Source: Clostridiales bacterium (GTDB lineage: Bacteria; Bacillota; Clostridia; Peptostreptococcales; Anaerovoracaceae). From it: a stretch of DNA of 13,426 nucleotides. The stretch lies in NCBI GenBank assembly GCA_009778415.1, contig WRJV01000296.1:1-13426 (forward strand), given 5' to 3'. Positions 6,504-13,426 of the stretch are shown one piece after another. The translations under genes were made by a program, and so were the position numbers. Within the stretch, counting starts at the first letter, position 1. Every line of letters begins with the position of its first letter. Below the pieces are notes generated by a model. It had not been told where the DNA came from, searched no databases, and worked only from the letters and a program-made list of their open reading frames with translations.

Positions 6504-8426
6504 ATGGCGGCAGACACATTGCAGCAGCAGTACGACGCAGAACAAATACAGGTACTTGAGGGATTGGAGCCGGTTCGGAAAAGGCCAAGCATGTACATCG
6601 GGAGCACTGGGCCACGAGGGCTCCATCACTTGGTTTACGAGATAGTGGACAACAGCGTGGACGAGGCGCTGGCGGGGTTTTGCAACAACATCAACATCAC
6701 CATACACCGCGACAATTCAGTAACGGTCGAAGACGACGGCAGGGGGATGCCCGTGGACATGCATCCGAAACTTGACCTTCCTGCCGTGGAAGTAATCCAT
6801 ACGGTCCTCCATGCGGGCGGGAAATTCGGCGGCGGCAGCTACAAGGTTTCCGGCGGCCTGCACGGCGTAGGCGCCTCAGTAGTGAACGCGCTTTCGTCCA
6901 AGATGGAAGTGGAAATAAAAAGAAACGGCAAAATCTACAAACAGACTTACTCGCGAGGCGAAACGACCTCGCCCCTCATTGTGATCGGCAATTCCCGGAA
7001 GACCGGGTCAAAGACGGTTTTTTGGCCGGACGAAGAAATTTTCGAAGAAATCGTGTTCGACTACCCAACGCTGGAGCACAGGCTGCGCGAGATGGCTTTC
7101 CTCAACAAAGGCGTCAAAATAACGCTGAAAGACGAGCGCGAGGGGCAGAAAAAATCCGAAGAGTTCCATTACGAGGGCGGCATCAGGGAATTCGTCAAGC
7201 ATCAGAACAAGAACAAAGAAGTCATCCACAACGATGTCATATATTTCGACATAGACAAGAAAGACATGCAGGTCGAGGTCGCCATGCAGTACACCGACCG
7301 CTACAGCGAACTGATCCTAGCCTATGCGAACAACATCCACACCCCCGACGGCGGGACGCACTTGATCGGGTTCAAGTCGGCGCTCACCAGAACCCTCAAT
7401 GATTACGCCAAAAAGAACAAATACCTCAAGGACAGCGACGAGCCGCTGGCGGGCGAGGACGTGCGTGAGGGCTTGACAGCAATCCTTTCGGTCAAGCTGC
7501 TGAACCCTCAGTTTGAAGGGCAGACGAAAGCGAAGCTCGGAAACAGCGAGATGAGGGGGGTCGTCGAGACAGCGACGAACGAAAACCTCACGGCGTTCAT
7601 GGAAGAGAACCCGACGCAGGCAAAGGTCATAATCGAAAAATGCCTCCGTGCAGCCAGAGCCCGCGAAGCGGCGAGGAAAGCAAGGGAGCTCACAAGGAGG
7701 AAAGGCGTCCTTGACGGCTTTTCTCTGCCAGGCAAACTGGCAGACTGCTCAGAAAAAGACCCGGTCCTTTCTGAAATATTCCTCGTAGAGGGGGATTCGG
7801 CAGGCGGCAGCGCGAAACAGGGCAGGGACAGGGTCAGGCAGGCCATCCTGCCGCTTCGCGGCAAGATACTCAACGTTGAGAAGGCGAGGCTAGACAAGAT
7901 ACTCAATTCGGACGAAATCAAAAATATGATTACCGCGTTTGGGTGCAATGTCGGGCAGGATTTCAACATCGAAAAGCTTAGGTACCACAAGATAATAATA
8001 ATGACGGACGCCGACGTGGACGGGGCTCACATCAGGACGCTGCTACTTACGTTCTTCTACAGGTACATGACGCCGCTTATTGAGGGCGGGTTCGTATATG
8101 CGGCGCAGCCGCCGCTGTACCAAGTCAAAAAGAACAAGGACGTCTATTACACGTATTCCGAAAAACAGCAGGAAAAGCTCATGGCGGACCTTGCCGACAA
8201 GCCGGGCAAAGCTGACGTGCAGCGGTACAAAGGCCTTGGGGAAATGGACTATCACCAGCTTTGGGAAACCACGATGGACTACAAGAACAGGACGCTTATT
8301 CAGATAACCCTCGACGACGTGACGGCGGCAGACGAAATGTTTACGACTCTCATGGGCGACAAGGTGCCGCCAAGGAGGAAGTTCATTGAAGACAACGCCA
8401 GGTATGTCAGAAATCTTGACATTTAA
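6504..8426 (+). CDS. gyrB: DNA gyrase subunit B
   Basis: 640 aa, the usual length for Gram-positive-type GyrB without the large insertion found in Escherichia coli. It is the ATPase subunit of the A2B2 gyrase that introduces negative supercoils in the cytoplasm. The GHKL ATPase domain shows Glu46 and Asn50 in YEIVDNSVDEA, DDGRGMP at 77-83, and GGLHGVGASVVNALS from about 117. The Toprim domain shows LVEGDSAGGSA (Glu429) and DADVDG (Asp502, Asp504), the Mg-binding acidic residues, followed by QRYKGLGEMD near the C-terminus, which binds GyrA. No key residue is missing. ATG 6504 follows GGAG at 6492-6495. It is the first gene of the apparent gyrB-gyrA-anti-sigma-sigma-trpS operon, 17 bases before gyrA. 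A ParE assignment is less likely given the GyrA partner with a GyrA box. Confidence 0.97.
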   Translation: MAADTLQQQYDAEQIQVLEGLEPVRKRPSMYIGSTGPRGLHHLVYEIVDNSVDEALAGFCNNINITIHRDNSVTVEDDGRGMPVDMHPKLDLPAVEVIHTVLHAGGKFGGGSYKVSGGLHGVGASVVNALSSKMEVEIKRNGKIYKQTYSRGETTSPLIVIGNSRKTGSKTVFWPDEEIFEEIVFDYPTLEHRLREMAFLNKGVKITLKDEREGQKKSEEFHYEGGIREFVKHQNKNKEVIHNDVIYFDIDKKDMQVEVAMQYTDRYSELILAYANNIHTPDGGTHLIGFKSALTRTLNDYAKKNKYLKDSDEPLAGEDVREGLTAILSVKLLNPQFEGQTKAKLGNSEMRGVVETATNENLTAFMEENPTQAKVIIEKCLRAARAREAARKARELTRRKGVLDGFSLPGKLADCSEKDPVLSEIFLVEGDSAGGSAKQGRDRVRQAILPLRGKILNVEKARLDKILNSDEIKNMITAFGCNVGQDFNIEKLRYHKIIIMTDADVDGAHIRTLLLTFFYRYMTPLIEGGFVYAAQPPLYQVKKNKDVYYTYSEKQQEKLMADLADKPGKADVQRYKGLGEMDYHQLWETTMDYKNRTLIQITLDDVTAADEMFTTLMGDKVPPRRKFIEDNARYVRNLDI

Positions 8427-8443
8427 GAAGGAGGGCTAGGCAA

Positions 8444-11035
8444 ATGAATTTACTTGAAGACCAGAAAATGGTTCAGCATGAAATATATGACGAAATGAAG
8501 AGCTCCTACATGGATTACGCCATGAGCGTAATCATAAGCAGGGCTCTCCCTGACGTGCGCGACGGGCTCAAGCCGGTACACCGGCGGATACTTTACGGCA
8601 TGCACGAATTGGGGATAACCCCGGACAAGCCGCACAAAAAATCAGCGAGGCTGGTCGGGGACGTGATGGGCAAATACCACCCGCACGGGGACAGTTCAAT
8701 ATACGACGCCATGGTCAGGATGGCTCAGGATTTTTCCATAAGGTACCCCCTCGTCGACGGGCACGGGAACTTCGGGTCGGTGGACGGGGACGCGGCAGCG
8801 GCCATGCGCTACACCGAAGCGAGGATGTCCCCGCTTTCGCTTCAGATGCTGAGGGACATAGACAAAGAGACGGTGGATTTCATGCCGAACTTCGACGAAG
8901 AGGAGAAAGAGCCGACAGTGCTTCCGGCAAGGTTCCCAAACCTCCTCGTCAACGGTTCCAACGGCATCGCGGTGGGGATGGCGACGTCGATCCCGCCGCA
9001 CAACCTAGGCGAGATCATAGACGCGTCGGTAAAATTGATTGACGACGAAAACTGCACCGTCGAGGACCTGATCAAAATCGTCAAAGGGCCCGATTTTCCC
9101 ACAGGCGCCACCATCATGGGGAAAAACAACGCGAAGCAGGCCTACAGGACCGGCCAGGGCCGCGTCATAGTCAGAGCGAAGGCAGAGATCGAAGAAAGCA
9201 AAAAGGGGAAGCAGCAGATTATAGTGACTGAAATCCCCTACCAGGTGAACAAGGCAAGGCTCCTTGAAAAAATGGCAGAGCTGCTGAAGGACAAAAAACT
9301 CGACGGGATATCGGAAATCCGCGACGAGTCCAGCAGGAAAGGGATGCGTATAGTCATCGAGCTCAAAAAAGACGGCAACCCGCAGATCACGCTGAACAGG
9401 CTGTACAAGCACACGCAGATGCAGGACAGCTACAGCATGATAATGCTCGCCCTCGTAGACGGGCAGCCAAAACTTCTGACGCTCCACGACATGCTCTCAG
9501 AATACCTGAAGCACCAGAGGGAAGTCGTTACGAGAAGGACGGTCTTCGACAAGAAAAAAGCCGAAGCGCGGGCCCATATCCTAGAAGGCCTGCGGATTGC
9601 TCTTGACAACATAGACGAGATAATAAGGATAATACGCGCCAGCTACAACGACGCCAAGCCAAAGCTGATGGAACGCTTCGGGCTCTCCGACATACAGGCG
9701 CAGGCGATTTTGGACATGAGGCTGGCAAGGCTGCAGGGGCTTGAGCGCGAGAAGATCGAAAACGAGTACAAAGAGCTAATAGAGCTCATCAAGTACTACA
9801 ACCAGCTCCTTGCTGACGAAAAACTGCTGATGGGAGTGATTAAGGACGAGCTGCTGGAAATAAAGAAGAAATACGCAGACCGCAGAAGGACGAAGATACA
9901 GGCGGCTGAGTCGGACGACATTGACGAAGAAGACCTCATCGAAGAAGAAAACGTCGCTATTACGCTCACCCACCTAGGTTACATTAAAAGAATCCCCACA
10001 GACACGTACAAGACGCAGAAGCGCGGCGGCAAAGGGATAACAGGGCTCACGACGAGGGAAAACGACTTCGTGAAAAACCTCATCATGACGTCGACCCACG
10101 ACCATCTGATGTTCTTTACCAACACCGGAAAAGCCCACAAGATCAAGGCTTACGAGGTGCCGGAGGCGACGAGGACGGCAAAAGGGACGCCGGCAGTCAA
10201 TTTCCTCAACCTCATGCAGAGGGAAAGGATCACCGCAGTGATTCCGATCAAAGACTTTGCGGAAGACAAATTCCTCATTGCCGTGACAAAGCACGGAACG
10301 ATTAAGAAAACACCGCTGTCGCAGTTCGACACCAACAGGAAGGCAGGCCTGATCGCCATAAGCCTCCAAGAAGGCGACGAACTTATCGGCATCAAACAGA
10401 CCACGGGCAAAAACTTCGTCATCATAGTCACGAAGAACGGTAAATGCATCTGCTTTTCCGAAGAAGACGTGAGGAGCATGGGCAGGATCGCCGGGGGCGT
10501 CCGCGCAATCAAGCTGGAACAGGACGACGACGTTGTCGCCATGGAACTTGTCGAGCCAAACGAGGAGCTTCTCGTGGTCACAAAGAACGGCTATGGAAAG
10601 CGGACGGCGGTAGAAGACTACAAAGTTCAAGTCAGGGGGGGCAAAGGCCTACTGACTTACGACAAGGCAAAATTCAAAAAAACCGGCGAGCTCATAGGGG
10701 CGATGGTGGTAAACGACACTGACGAGATTCTCCTGATCAATTCCGACGGCATCATCATAAGGATACGGGCAGGGGAAGTCTCCAGGCTGGGCAGGGCCAC
10801 GCAGGGAGTCAAGATCATGAGGGTTGCAGAAGACGCCAACATCATCGCGCTGGCGAAAGTAATAAAAGAAGAAGAGGAAGCCGGGCTTGAGGGCACAGCG
10901 GCGGCAGCTCCCGAAAAAGCGGCAGCTCCCGAAAAAGCGGCAACTTCCGAAAAGGCGGCGGCTCCCGAAAAAAAGGGAGCGGGCGGCTCTGCTCAACTTG
11001 AAATCAAAATGAAAAAGGGAGGCAAAAATGCCTGA
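8444..11035 (+). CDS. gyrA: DNA gyrase subunit A
   Basis: 863 aa. It is the breakage-reunion subunit of gyrase. The active-site Tyr123 lies in AAAAMRYTEARMS. The quinolone-resistance region reads HPHGDSSIYDAM with Ser84 and Asp88 (equivalent to E. coli Ser83 and Asp87), the wild-type, drug-sensitive states. IPPHNLGE is intact. The coiled-coil/tower region runs to about residue 500. The C-terminal beta-pinwheel carries the GyrA box QKRGGKG at 525-531, which separates gyrase from topoisomerase IV ParC. After the pinwheel (about residue 810) there is an unusual low-complexity tail with four AAAPEK-like units (820-843), a glycine patch and a Lys-rich end. ATG 8444 follows GAAGGAGGG. The last codons overlap the next gene by 8 bases. 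Confidence 0.97.
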   Translation: MNLLEDQKMVQHEIYDEMKSSYMDYAMSVIISRALPDVRDGLKPVHRRILYGMHELGITPDKPHKKSARLVGDVMGKYHPHGDSSIYDAMVRMAQDFSIRYPLVDGHGNFGSVDGDAAAAMRYTEARMSPLSLQMLRDIDKETVDFMPNFDEEEKEPTVLPARFPNLLVNGSNGIAVGMATSIPPHNLGEIIDASVKLIDDENCTVEDLIKIVKGPDFPTGATIMGKNNAKQAYRTGQGRVIVRAKAEIEESKKGKQQIIVTEIPYQVNKARLLEKMAELLKDKKLDGISEIRDESSRKGMRIVIELKKDGNPQITLNRLYKHTQMQDSYSMIMLALVDGQPKLLTLHDMLSEYLKHQREVVTRRTVFDKKKAEARAHILEGLRIALDNIDEIIRIIRASYNDAKPKLMERFGLSDIQAQAILDMRLARLQGLEREKIENEYKELIELIKYYNQLLADEKLLMGVIKDELLEIKKKYADRRRTKIQAAESDDIDEEDLIEEENVAITLTHLGYIKRIPTDTYKTQKRGGKGITGLTTRENDFVKNLIMTSTHDHLMFFTNTGKAHKIKAYEVPEATRTAKGTPAVNFLNLMQRERITAVIPIKDFAEDKFLIAVTKHGTIKKTPLSQFDTNRKAGLIAISLQEGDELIGIKQTTGKNFVIIVTKNGKCICFSEEDVRSMGRIAGGVRAIKLEQDDDVVAMELVEPNEELLVVTKNGYGKRTAVEDYKVQVRGGKGLLTYDKAKFKKTGELIGAMVVNDTDEILLINSDGIIIRIRAGEVSRLGRATQGVKIMRVAEDANIIALAKVIKEEEEAGLEGTAAAAPEKAAAPEKAATSEKAAAPEKKGAGGSAQLEIKMKKGGKNA
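10901..10972 (+). repeat. 18-bp tandem repeat, four units, in the gyrA tail
   Basis: Units at 10901-10918, 10919-10936, 10937-10954 and 10955-10972. Units 1 and 2 are identical, unit 3 has three substitutions and unit 4 has one. They encode AAAPEK, AAAPEK, AATSEK, AAAPEK (GyrA residues 820-843). The array keeps frame when units are gained or lost. Confidence 0.93.
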
Positions 11036-11429
11036 TGTACTAAAATTTTCAATACCGGGAAAACCCGAATACGTGCAAATGGTCAGGCTAGCGATCGCGT
11101 CGATTGCAGGGACGGCGAATTTTGACGTGGACGCAGTGGAAGACATTAAGGTGGCTGTCGCAGAAGCGTGCAAAACGGTATCGTGCCACGGATTTGACGG
11201 GTTCAGCAACACCTACGAAATAATCTGCGAAATCGATGAAAACAGCATGCTGATAACAGTTGCCGACGCCCAAAGCGGGCACGACTTGGTAAAAGCAAAC
11301 AGGCCATGCAGCAATTGCCCAAACGAAGGCGACATGGCTCTGGCTGTGATGGAATCCTTGATGGACAAGGTGGAGGTGATAGCGGGCAAAGTCGGCAACG
11401 AAAGCGTCAAAATGGTGAAAAACAAATGA
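11028..11429 (+). CDS. RsbW/SpoIIAB-like ATP-binding anti-sigma protein, atypical
   Basis: 133 aa, the length of RsbW/SpoIIAB. These are GHKL-fold kinases that hold a sigma factor and phosphorylate an anti-anti-sigma protein. The fold is supported by EDIKVAVAEAC (38-48), the catalytic-base position Glu46, His54, Arg20 in the helix that contacts partners in SpoIIAB, a DAQSGHD G1-like segment (80-86), and VMESLMDKVEV (107-117), very close to the SpoIIAB/RsbW C-terminal helix. Oddities: the N-box Asn expected at position 50 is Thr, the G1 glycine pattern is incomplete, and there are five cysteines (48, 53, 67, 94, 97), including a CxxC at 94-97. It overlaps gyrA by 8 bases and shares ATGA with the sigma gene, so it is the probable partner of that sigma factor. 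No anti-anti-sigma gene is in the window. GGGAGG at 11017-11022 supports the start. Confidence 0.8.
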   Translation: MPDVLKFSIPGKPEYVQMVRLAIASIAGTANFDVDAVEDIKVAVAEACKTVSCHGFDGFSNTYEIICEIDENSMLITVADAQSGHDLVKANRPCSNCPNEGDMALAVMESLMDKVEVIAGKVGNESVKMVKNK

Positions 11430-12163
11430 CAAACGCAGAATTGTTCAAGGGTTACGCCAAGACGCGGGACGTAAGCCTCCGAAACAAAATTGTGGAGCAG
11501 TACCTGTACATGGTCGATATATTGATAAGGAAATATTTGAACAAAGGAGTGGAGTACGACGACCTTTATCAGGTCGCCGCGATGGCGCTGGTTTCTTCGG
11601 TGGACCGCTTCGACCCGTCAAGAGGGTTTGAATTTACAAGTTTCGCAACACCGACTATTCTGGGCGAAATCAAGAAATATTTCAGGGACAAGGAGTGGAG
11701 CCTCAAAGTGCCGAGGCGGCTCAAGGAGATAAGCGCGAAAATCCCTTCGGCAAAAGAAGAGCTTTCCCTTAAGATTCAGCGCGCCCCAAAAGTGCCGGAG
11801 CTCGCCCGGTTCATGAGGTGTTCCGAGGAAGAGCTTTTAGAGGCGATGGAGAGCAGCAAAGCTTACGGGGCCTACTCGCTCAACCAAACTATATTCGACA
11901 ACGAGGACGGCAACGAAACCGACGCCCACATTGAAAAATTCACGGCGGTGGAGGACAAGGGCTACGACAAGCTTGAATACGAAGAGATAATAAGGAACGT
12001 TATCTTCACCCTGAGCGACACCGAAAAGCGGGTGTTTCGCAGACGGTTCATCGAAAATAAGACGCAGACGGAAATAGCAAAGGAAATCAAGGTTTCCCAG
12101 ATGACGATCTCAAGGACGGAAAAAAACATAAAGACAAAGTTCATGAAGGAATTATACAGATAA
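11426..12163 (+). CDS. RNA polymerase sigma factor, SigB/SigF/SigG family
   Basis: 245 aa. Region 2 (about 20-95) contains DDLYQVA and FDPSRGFEFTSFATPTILG followed by EIKKYFRD, the signature of the SigB/SigF/SigG group. Region 3 spans about 100-160 (VPELARFMRCSEEEL). Region 4 (about 185-242) has LSDTEKRVFRRRF and the helix-turn-helix KTQTEIAKEIKVSQMTISR that reads the -35 element. ATG 11426 overlaps the anti-sigma stop (ATGA). The ribosome binding site is weak (GGTG), so translation is probably coupled to that of the anti-sigma gene, the usual pattern for this pair. An in-frame start at 11306 would lie inside the anti-sigma gene and adds 40 residues without family match, so it is rejected. 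It could be a stress or a sporulation-type sigma; I cannot choose. Confidence 0.9.
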   Translation: MTNAELFKGYAKTRDVSLRNKIVEQYLYMVDILIRKYLNKGVEYDDLYQVAAMALVSSVDRFDPSRGFEFTSFATPTILGEIKKYFRDKEWSLKVPRRLKEISAKIPSAKEELSLKIQRAPKVPELARFMRCSEEELLEAMESSKAYGAYSLNQTIFDNEDGNETDAHIEKFTAVEDKGYDKLEYEEIIRNVIFTLSDTEKRVFRRRFIENKTQTEIAKEIKVSQMTISRTEKNIKTKFMKELYR

Positions 12164-12199
12164 AAGGTAGAAAAAAGATAAAATAGAGGAGGCACAGCT

Positions 12200-13180
12200 A
12201 TGAAACGAGTTTTTTCTGGGGTCCAGCCCACCGGCAACATCCATATCGGGAATTACCTAGGGGCGTTCAAGCAGTTCGTTGAGCTGCAAAACGAAAACGA
12301 ATGCGTCTACTGCATCGTAGACATGCATTCCATCACGGTCCCCCAAGACCCGGCAGAACTTAAAAACAACACCCTCAACGTGGCGGCTATCTACATGGCG
12401 ACTGGCATAGACCCGAAAAAATCGATACTGTTCGTGCAGTCTGAGGTTAAAGAGCATGCAGAGCTGGCGTGGATCCTGATGTGCAACTCCTATACCGGCG
12501 AGCTTTCACGCATGACGCAGTTCAAGGACAAGAGCAAGGGGAGCGAGTCCGCCCCGGCGGGCCTGTTCACTTACCCGATATTGATGGCTGCAGACATACT
12601 TCTTTACGACACGGACATGGTTCCTGTTGGAAACGACCAGAAGCAGCACATTGAGCTGTGCAGGGACATTGCAATCCGCGTCAACAACAAGTTGAGCGGC
12701 ACCTTCGTAATACCCGACGGCAGGTACCTAAAGGAGGGTGCAAGGGTCATGTCCCTGGACGAGCCGGACAAAAAGATGAGCAAGAGCGCCGAGAACGAGC
12801 TCAGCCGGATTTCCCTTTTGGACGATGAAAACAAAATAAAGAAGGCCATCATGCGAGCCACAACCGACTCGGAAGGCACTGTCAGGTTTGACATCAAAGA
12901 AAAACCCGGCATCAGCAACCTCCTCACTATTTACAGCGCGTTTTCAGGCGTTCCCATCAAGACGCTAGAGAAGAAGTACGAGGGCCGCGGTTACGGCGAA
13001 TTCAAAAAAGACCTCGTCGAGATAACAGTTGATGCGCTCAGGCCCATCCGCGAAAGGTTCAACGAGATAAGAAATTCGCAGGAGCTGCCGGACGCGCTTG
13101 AAGAGGGTGCAGACAAGGCACGGGCAATAGCGGAAAAGACCATGAAGAGGGTGAAGGGCAATTTCGGGCTGGGCGTTTAA
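12200..13180 (+). CDS. trpS: Tryptophanyl-tRNA synthetase
   Basis: 326 aa, normal for the bacterial class Ic enzyme that charges tRNA-Trp in the cytoplasm. The HIGH-like motif is HIGN at 15-18 within SGVQPTGNIHIGNYLG. KMSKS is intact at 192-196. VPVGNDQKQHIELCRDIA (about 141-158) is the hallmark of TrpRS. The start ATG 12200 has AGAGGAGG at 12185-12192. It lies 36 bases behind the sigma gene; that gap is too short for a T-box leader, so expression presumably follows the operon or an unseen internal promoter. Confidence 0.97.
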   Translation: MKRVFSGVQPTGNIHIGNYLGAFKQFVELQNENECVYCIVDMHSITVPQDPAELKNNTLNVAAIYMATGIDPKKSILFVQSEVKEHAELAWILMCNSYTGELSRMTQFKDKSKGSESAPAGLFTYPILMAADILLYDTDMVPVGNDQKQHIELCRDIAIRVNNKLSGTFVIPDGRYLKEGARVMSLDEPDKKMSKSAENELSRISLLDDENKIKKAIMRATTDSEGTVRFDIKEKPGISNLLTIYSAFSGVPIKTLEKKYEGRGYGEFKKDLVEITVDALRPIRERFNEIRNSQELPDALEEGADKARAIAEKTMKRVKGNFGLGV

Positions 13181-13190
13181 ATTTAAACGC
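13173..13190. repeat. Perfect 18-bp palindrome across the trpS stop codon
   Basis: GCGTTTAAATTTAAACGC reads the same on both strands and contains the TAA stop (13178-13180). As RNA it could form a 6-bp stem with a 6-base AAAUUU loop, followed by CUUUGAG, a poor terminator. It could alternatively be a protein-binding site or chance. Confidence 0.7.
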
Positions 13191-13215
13191 TTTGAGCCGT
13201 CAAGTGGGTTGTTTT

Positions 13216-13220
13216 GGAGG
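13216..13220 (+). promoter_or_regulatory. Shine-Dalgarno that fixes the start of the small Cys protein
   Basis: GGAGG, 8 bases before ATG 13229. It rules out the in-frame TTG at 13214, which overlaps the site itself. Confidence 0.7.
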
Positions 13221-13228
13221 GCGAGCCA

Positions 13229-13426
13229 ATGGAAAGCGAGAAAGCGGGCAACGTGAATTGCTTCCAGTGCATACATTTTGCCGTGACTTGGGAACCGCAG
13301 CACCCCAAATCCTGCAAGCTGTTTGGCTTCAAATCGGCAGCGCTGCCTTCTGTTACCGTGTACGAGTCCACCGGCAGCGTCTGCTTAGGCTTTGAGAAGA
13401 AGGAGGCACACAAAAAAGGCTCATGA
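13229..13426 (+). CDS. Small four-cysteine conserved-type protein, function unknown
   Basis: 65 aa, complete; the TGA stop is the last three bases of the window. The cysteines are C11-x-x-C14, C29 and C52, a spacing suited to a small zinc or iron-sulphur site. Nearby are HFAVTWEP (16-23), KSCKLFGFKS (27-36), ALPSV (38-42) and TGSVCLGFE (48-56). I recall small clostridial proteins with this CxxC...TW...CK.FGFK...P...C..F pattern that automatic pipelines sometimes call uracil-DNA glycosylase, but nothing in these residues supports such an enzyme. The start ATG 13229 is set by GGAGG. It follows trpS by 48 bases and may be cotranscribed with it. The ratio of ordered motif to length argues for a real gene. 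Confidence 0.75.
   Translation: MESEKAGNVNCFQCIHFAVTWEPQHPKSCKLFGFKSAALPSVTVYESTGSVCLGFEKKEAHKKGS

Noticed and set aside
9974..10630. Long antisense open frame (218 codons) opposite gyrA, and similar ones at 7508-7990, 9005-9487 and 10649-11212
   Set aside because: They mirror the codon structure of strongly coding gyrase genes, have no ribosome binding site worth noting, and show no domain-like pattern.
11306..11425. Forty-residue upstream extension of the sigma factor
   Set aside because: It lies in another frame of the anti-sigma gene and has no sigma-family pattern; ATG 11426 with the ATGA overlap fits the family start.
12164..12199. Possible T-box leader for trpS
   Set aside because: Only 36 bases separate the genes and no specifier hairpin or antiterminator sequence can fit.
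1..13426. CRISPR array, tRNA, rRNA, insertion sequence or integrase
   Set aside because: No spaced direct repeats, cloverleaf, rRNA-like segment or transposase/integrase frame was found on either strand.

Overview
The window looks like a low-redundancy stretch of a Bacillota (Clostridia-type) chromosome. The evidence is strong AAGGAGG-like ribosome binding sites, SigA-like promoters, a short (640 aa) GyrB next to GyrA, an RsbW/SpoIIAB-like protein paired with a SigB/F/G-type sigma factor, and a secreted protein ending in a dockerin-like module. I cannot name a genus. The gyrase-side genes are clearly GC-richer (about 57% in a sampled line of gyrA) than the left-hand three-gene cassette (about 37% in a sampled line of the ATPase gene).

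Layout: (1) 1-194, minus strand, the start of a lipoprotein gene with a tandem tetrapeptide repeat, cut by the window edge. (2) 359-3145, plus strand, a tightly overlapping three-gene cassette: HNH nuclease, a 76-residue protein, and an SMC/Rad50-like ATPase. I read this as an ABC-three-component (ABC-3C) conflict/defence system, with its own promoter and a hairpin terminator. (3) 3239-6286, minus strand, a large secreted zinc metalloprotease (M30-like, HEFQH) with Ig/FnIII-like, cohesin-like and dockerin-like C-terminal modules, under a near-consensus promoter. (4) 6504-13180, plus strand, gyrB, gyrA, an RsbW-like ATP-binding protein, a sigma factor and trpS, closely packed or overlapping like one operon. 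(5) 13229-13426, plus strand, a small four-cysteine protein of unknown function ending exactly at the window edge.

How the parts may work together: in the cassette the ATPase is expected to sense or remodel nucleic acid, the small middle component to couple, and the HNH protein to cut. In the operon, gyrase sets supercoiling while the anti-sigma/sigma pair made from the same apparent transcript would redirect RNA polymerase; that functional link is inference. The most notable observations are the complete ABC-3C cassette, the anti-sigma protein that lacks the usual Mg/ATP-binding asparagine, the gyrase-sigma-trpS operon, and the metalloprotease that carries cohesin-like and dockerin-like modules in one chain.
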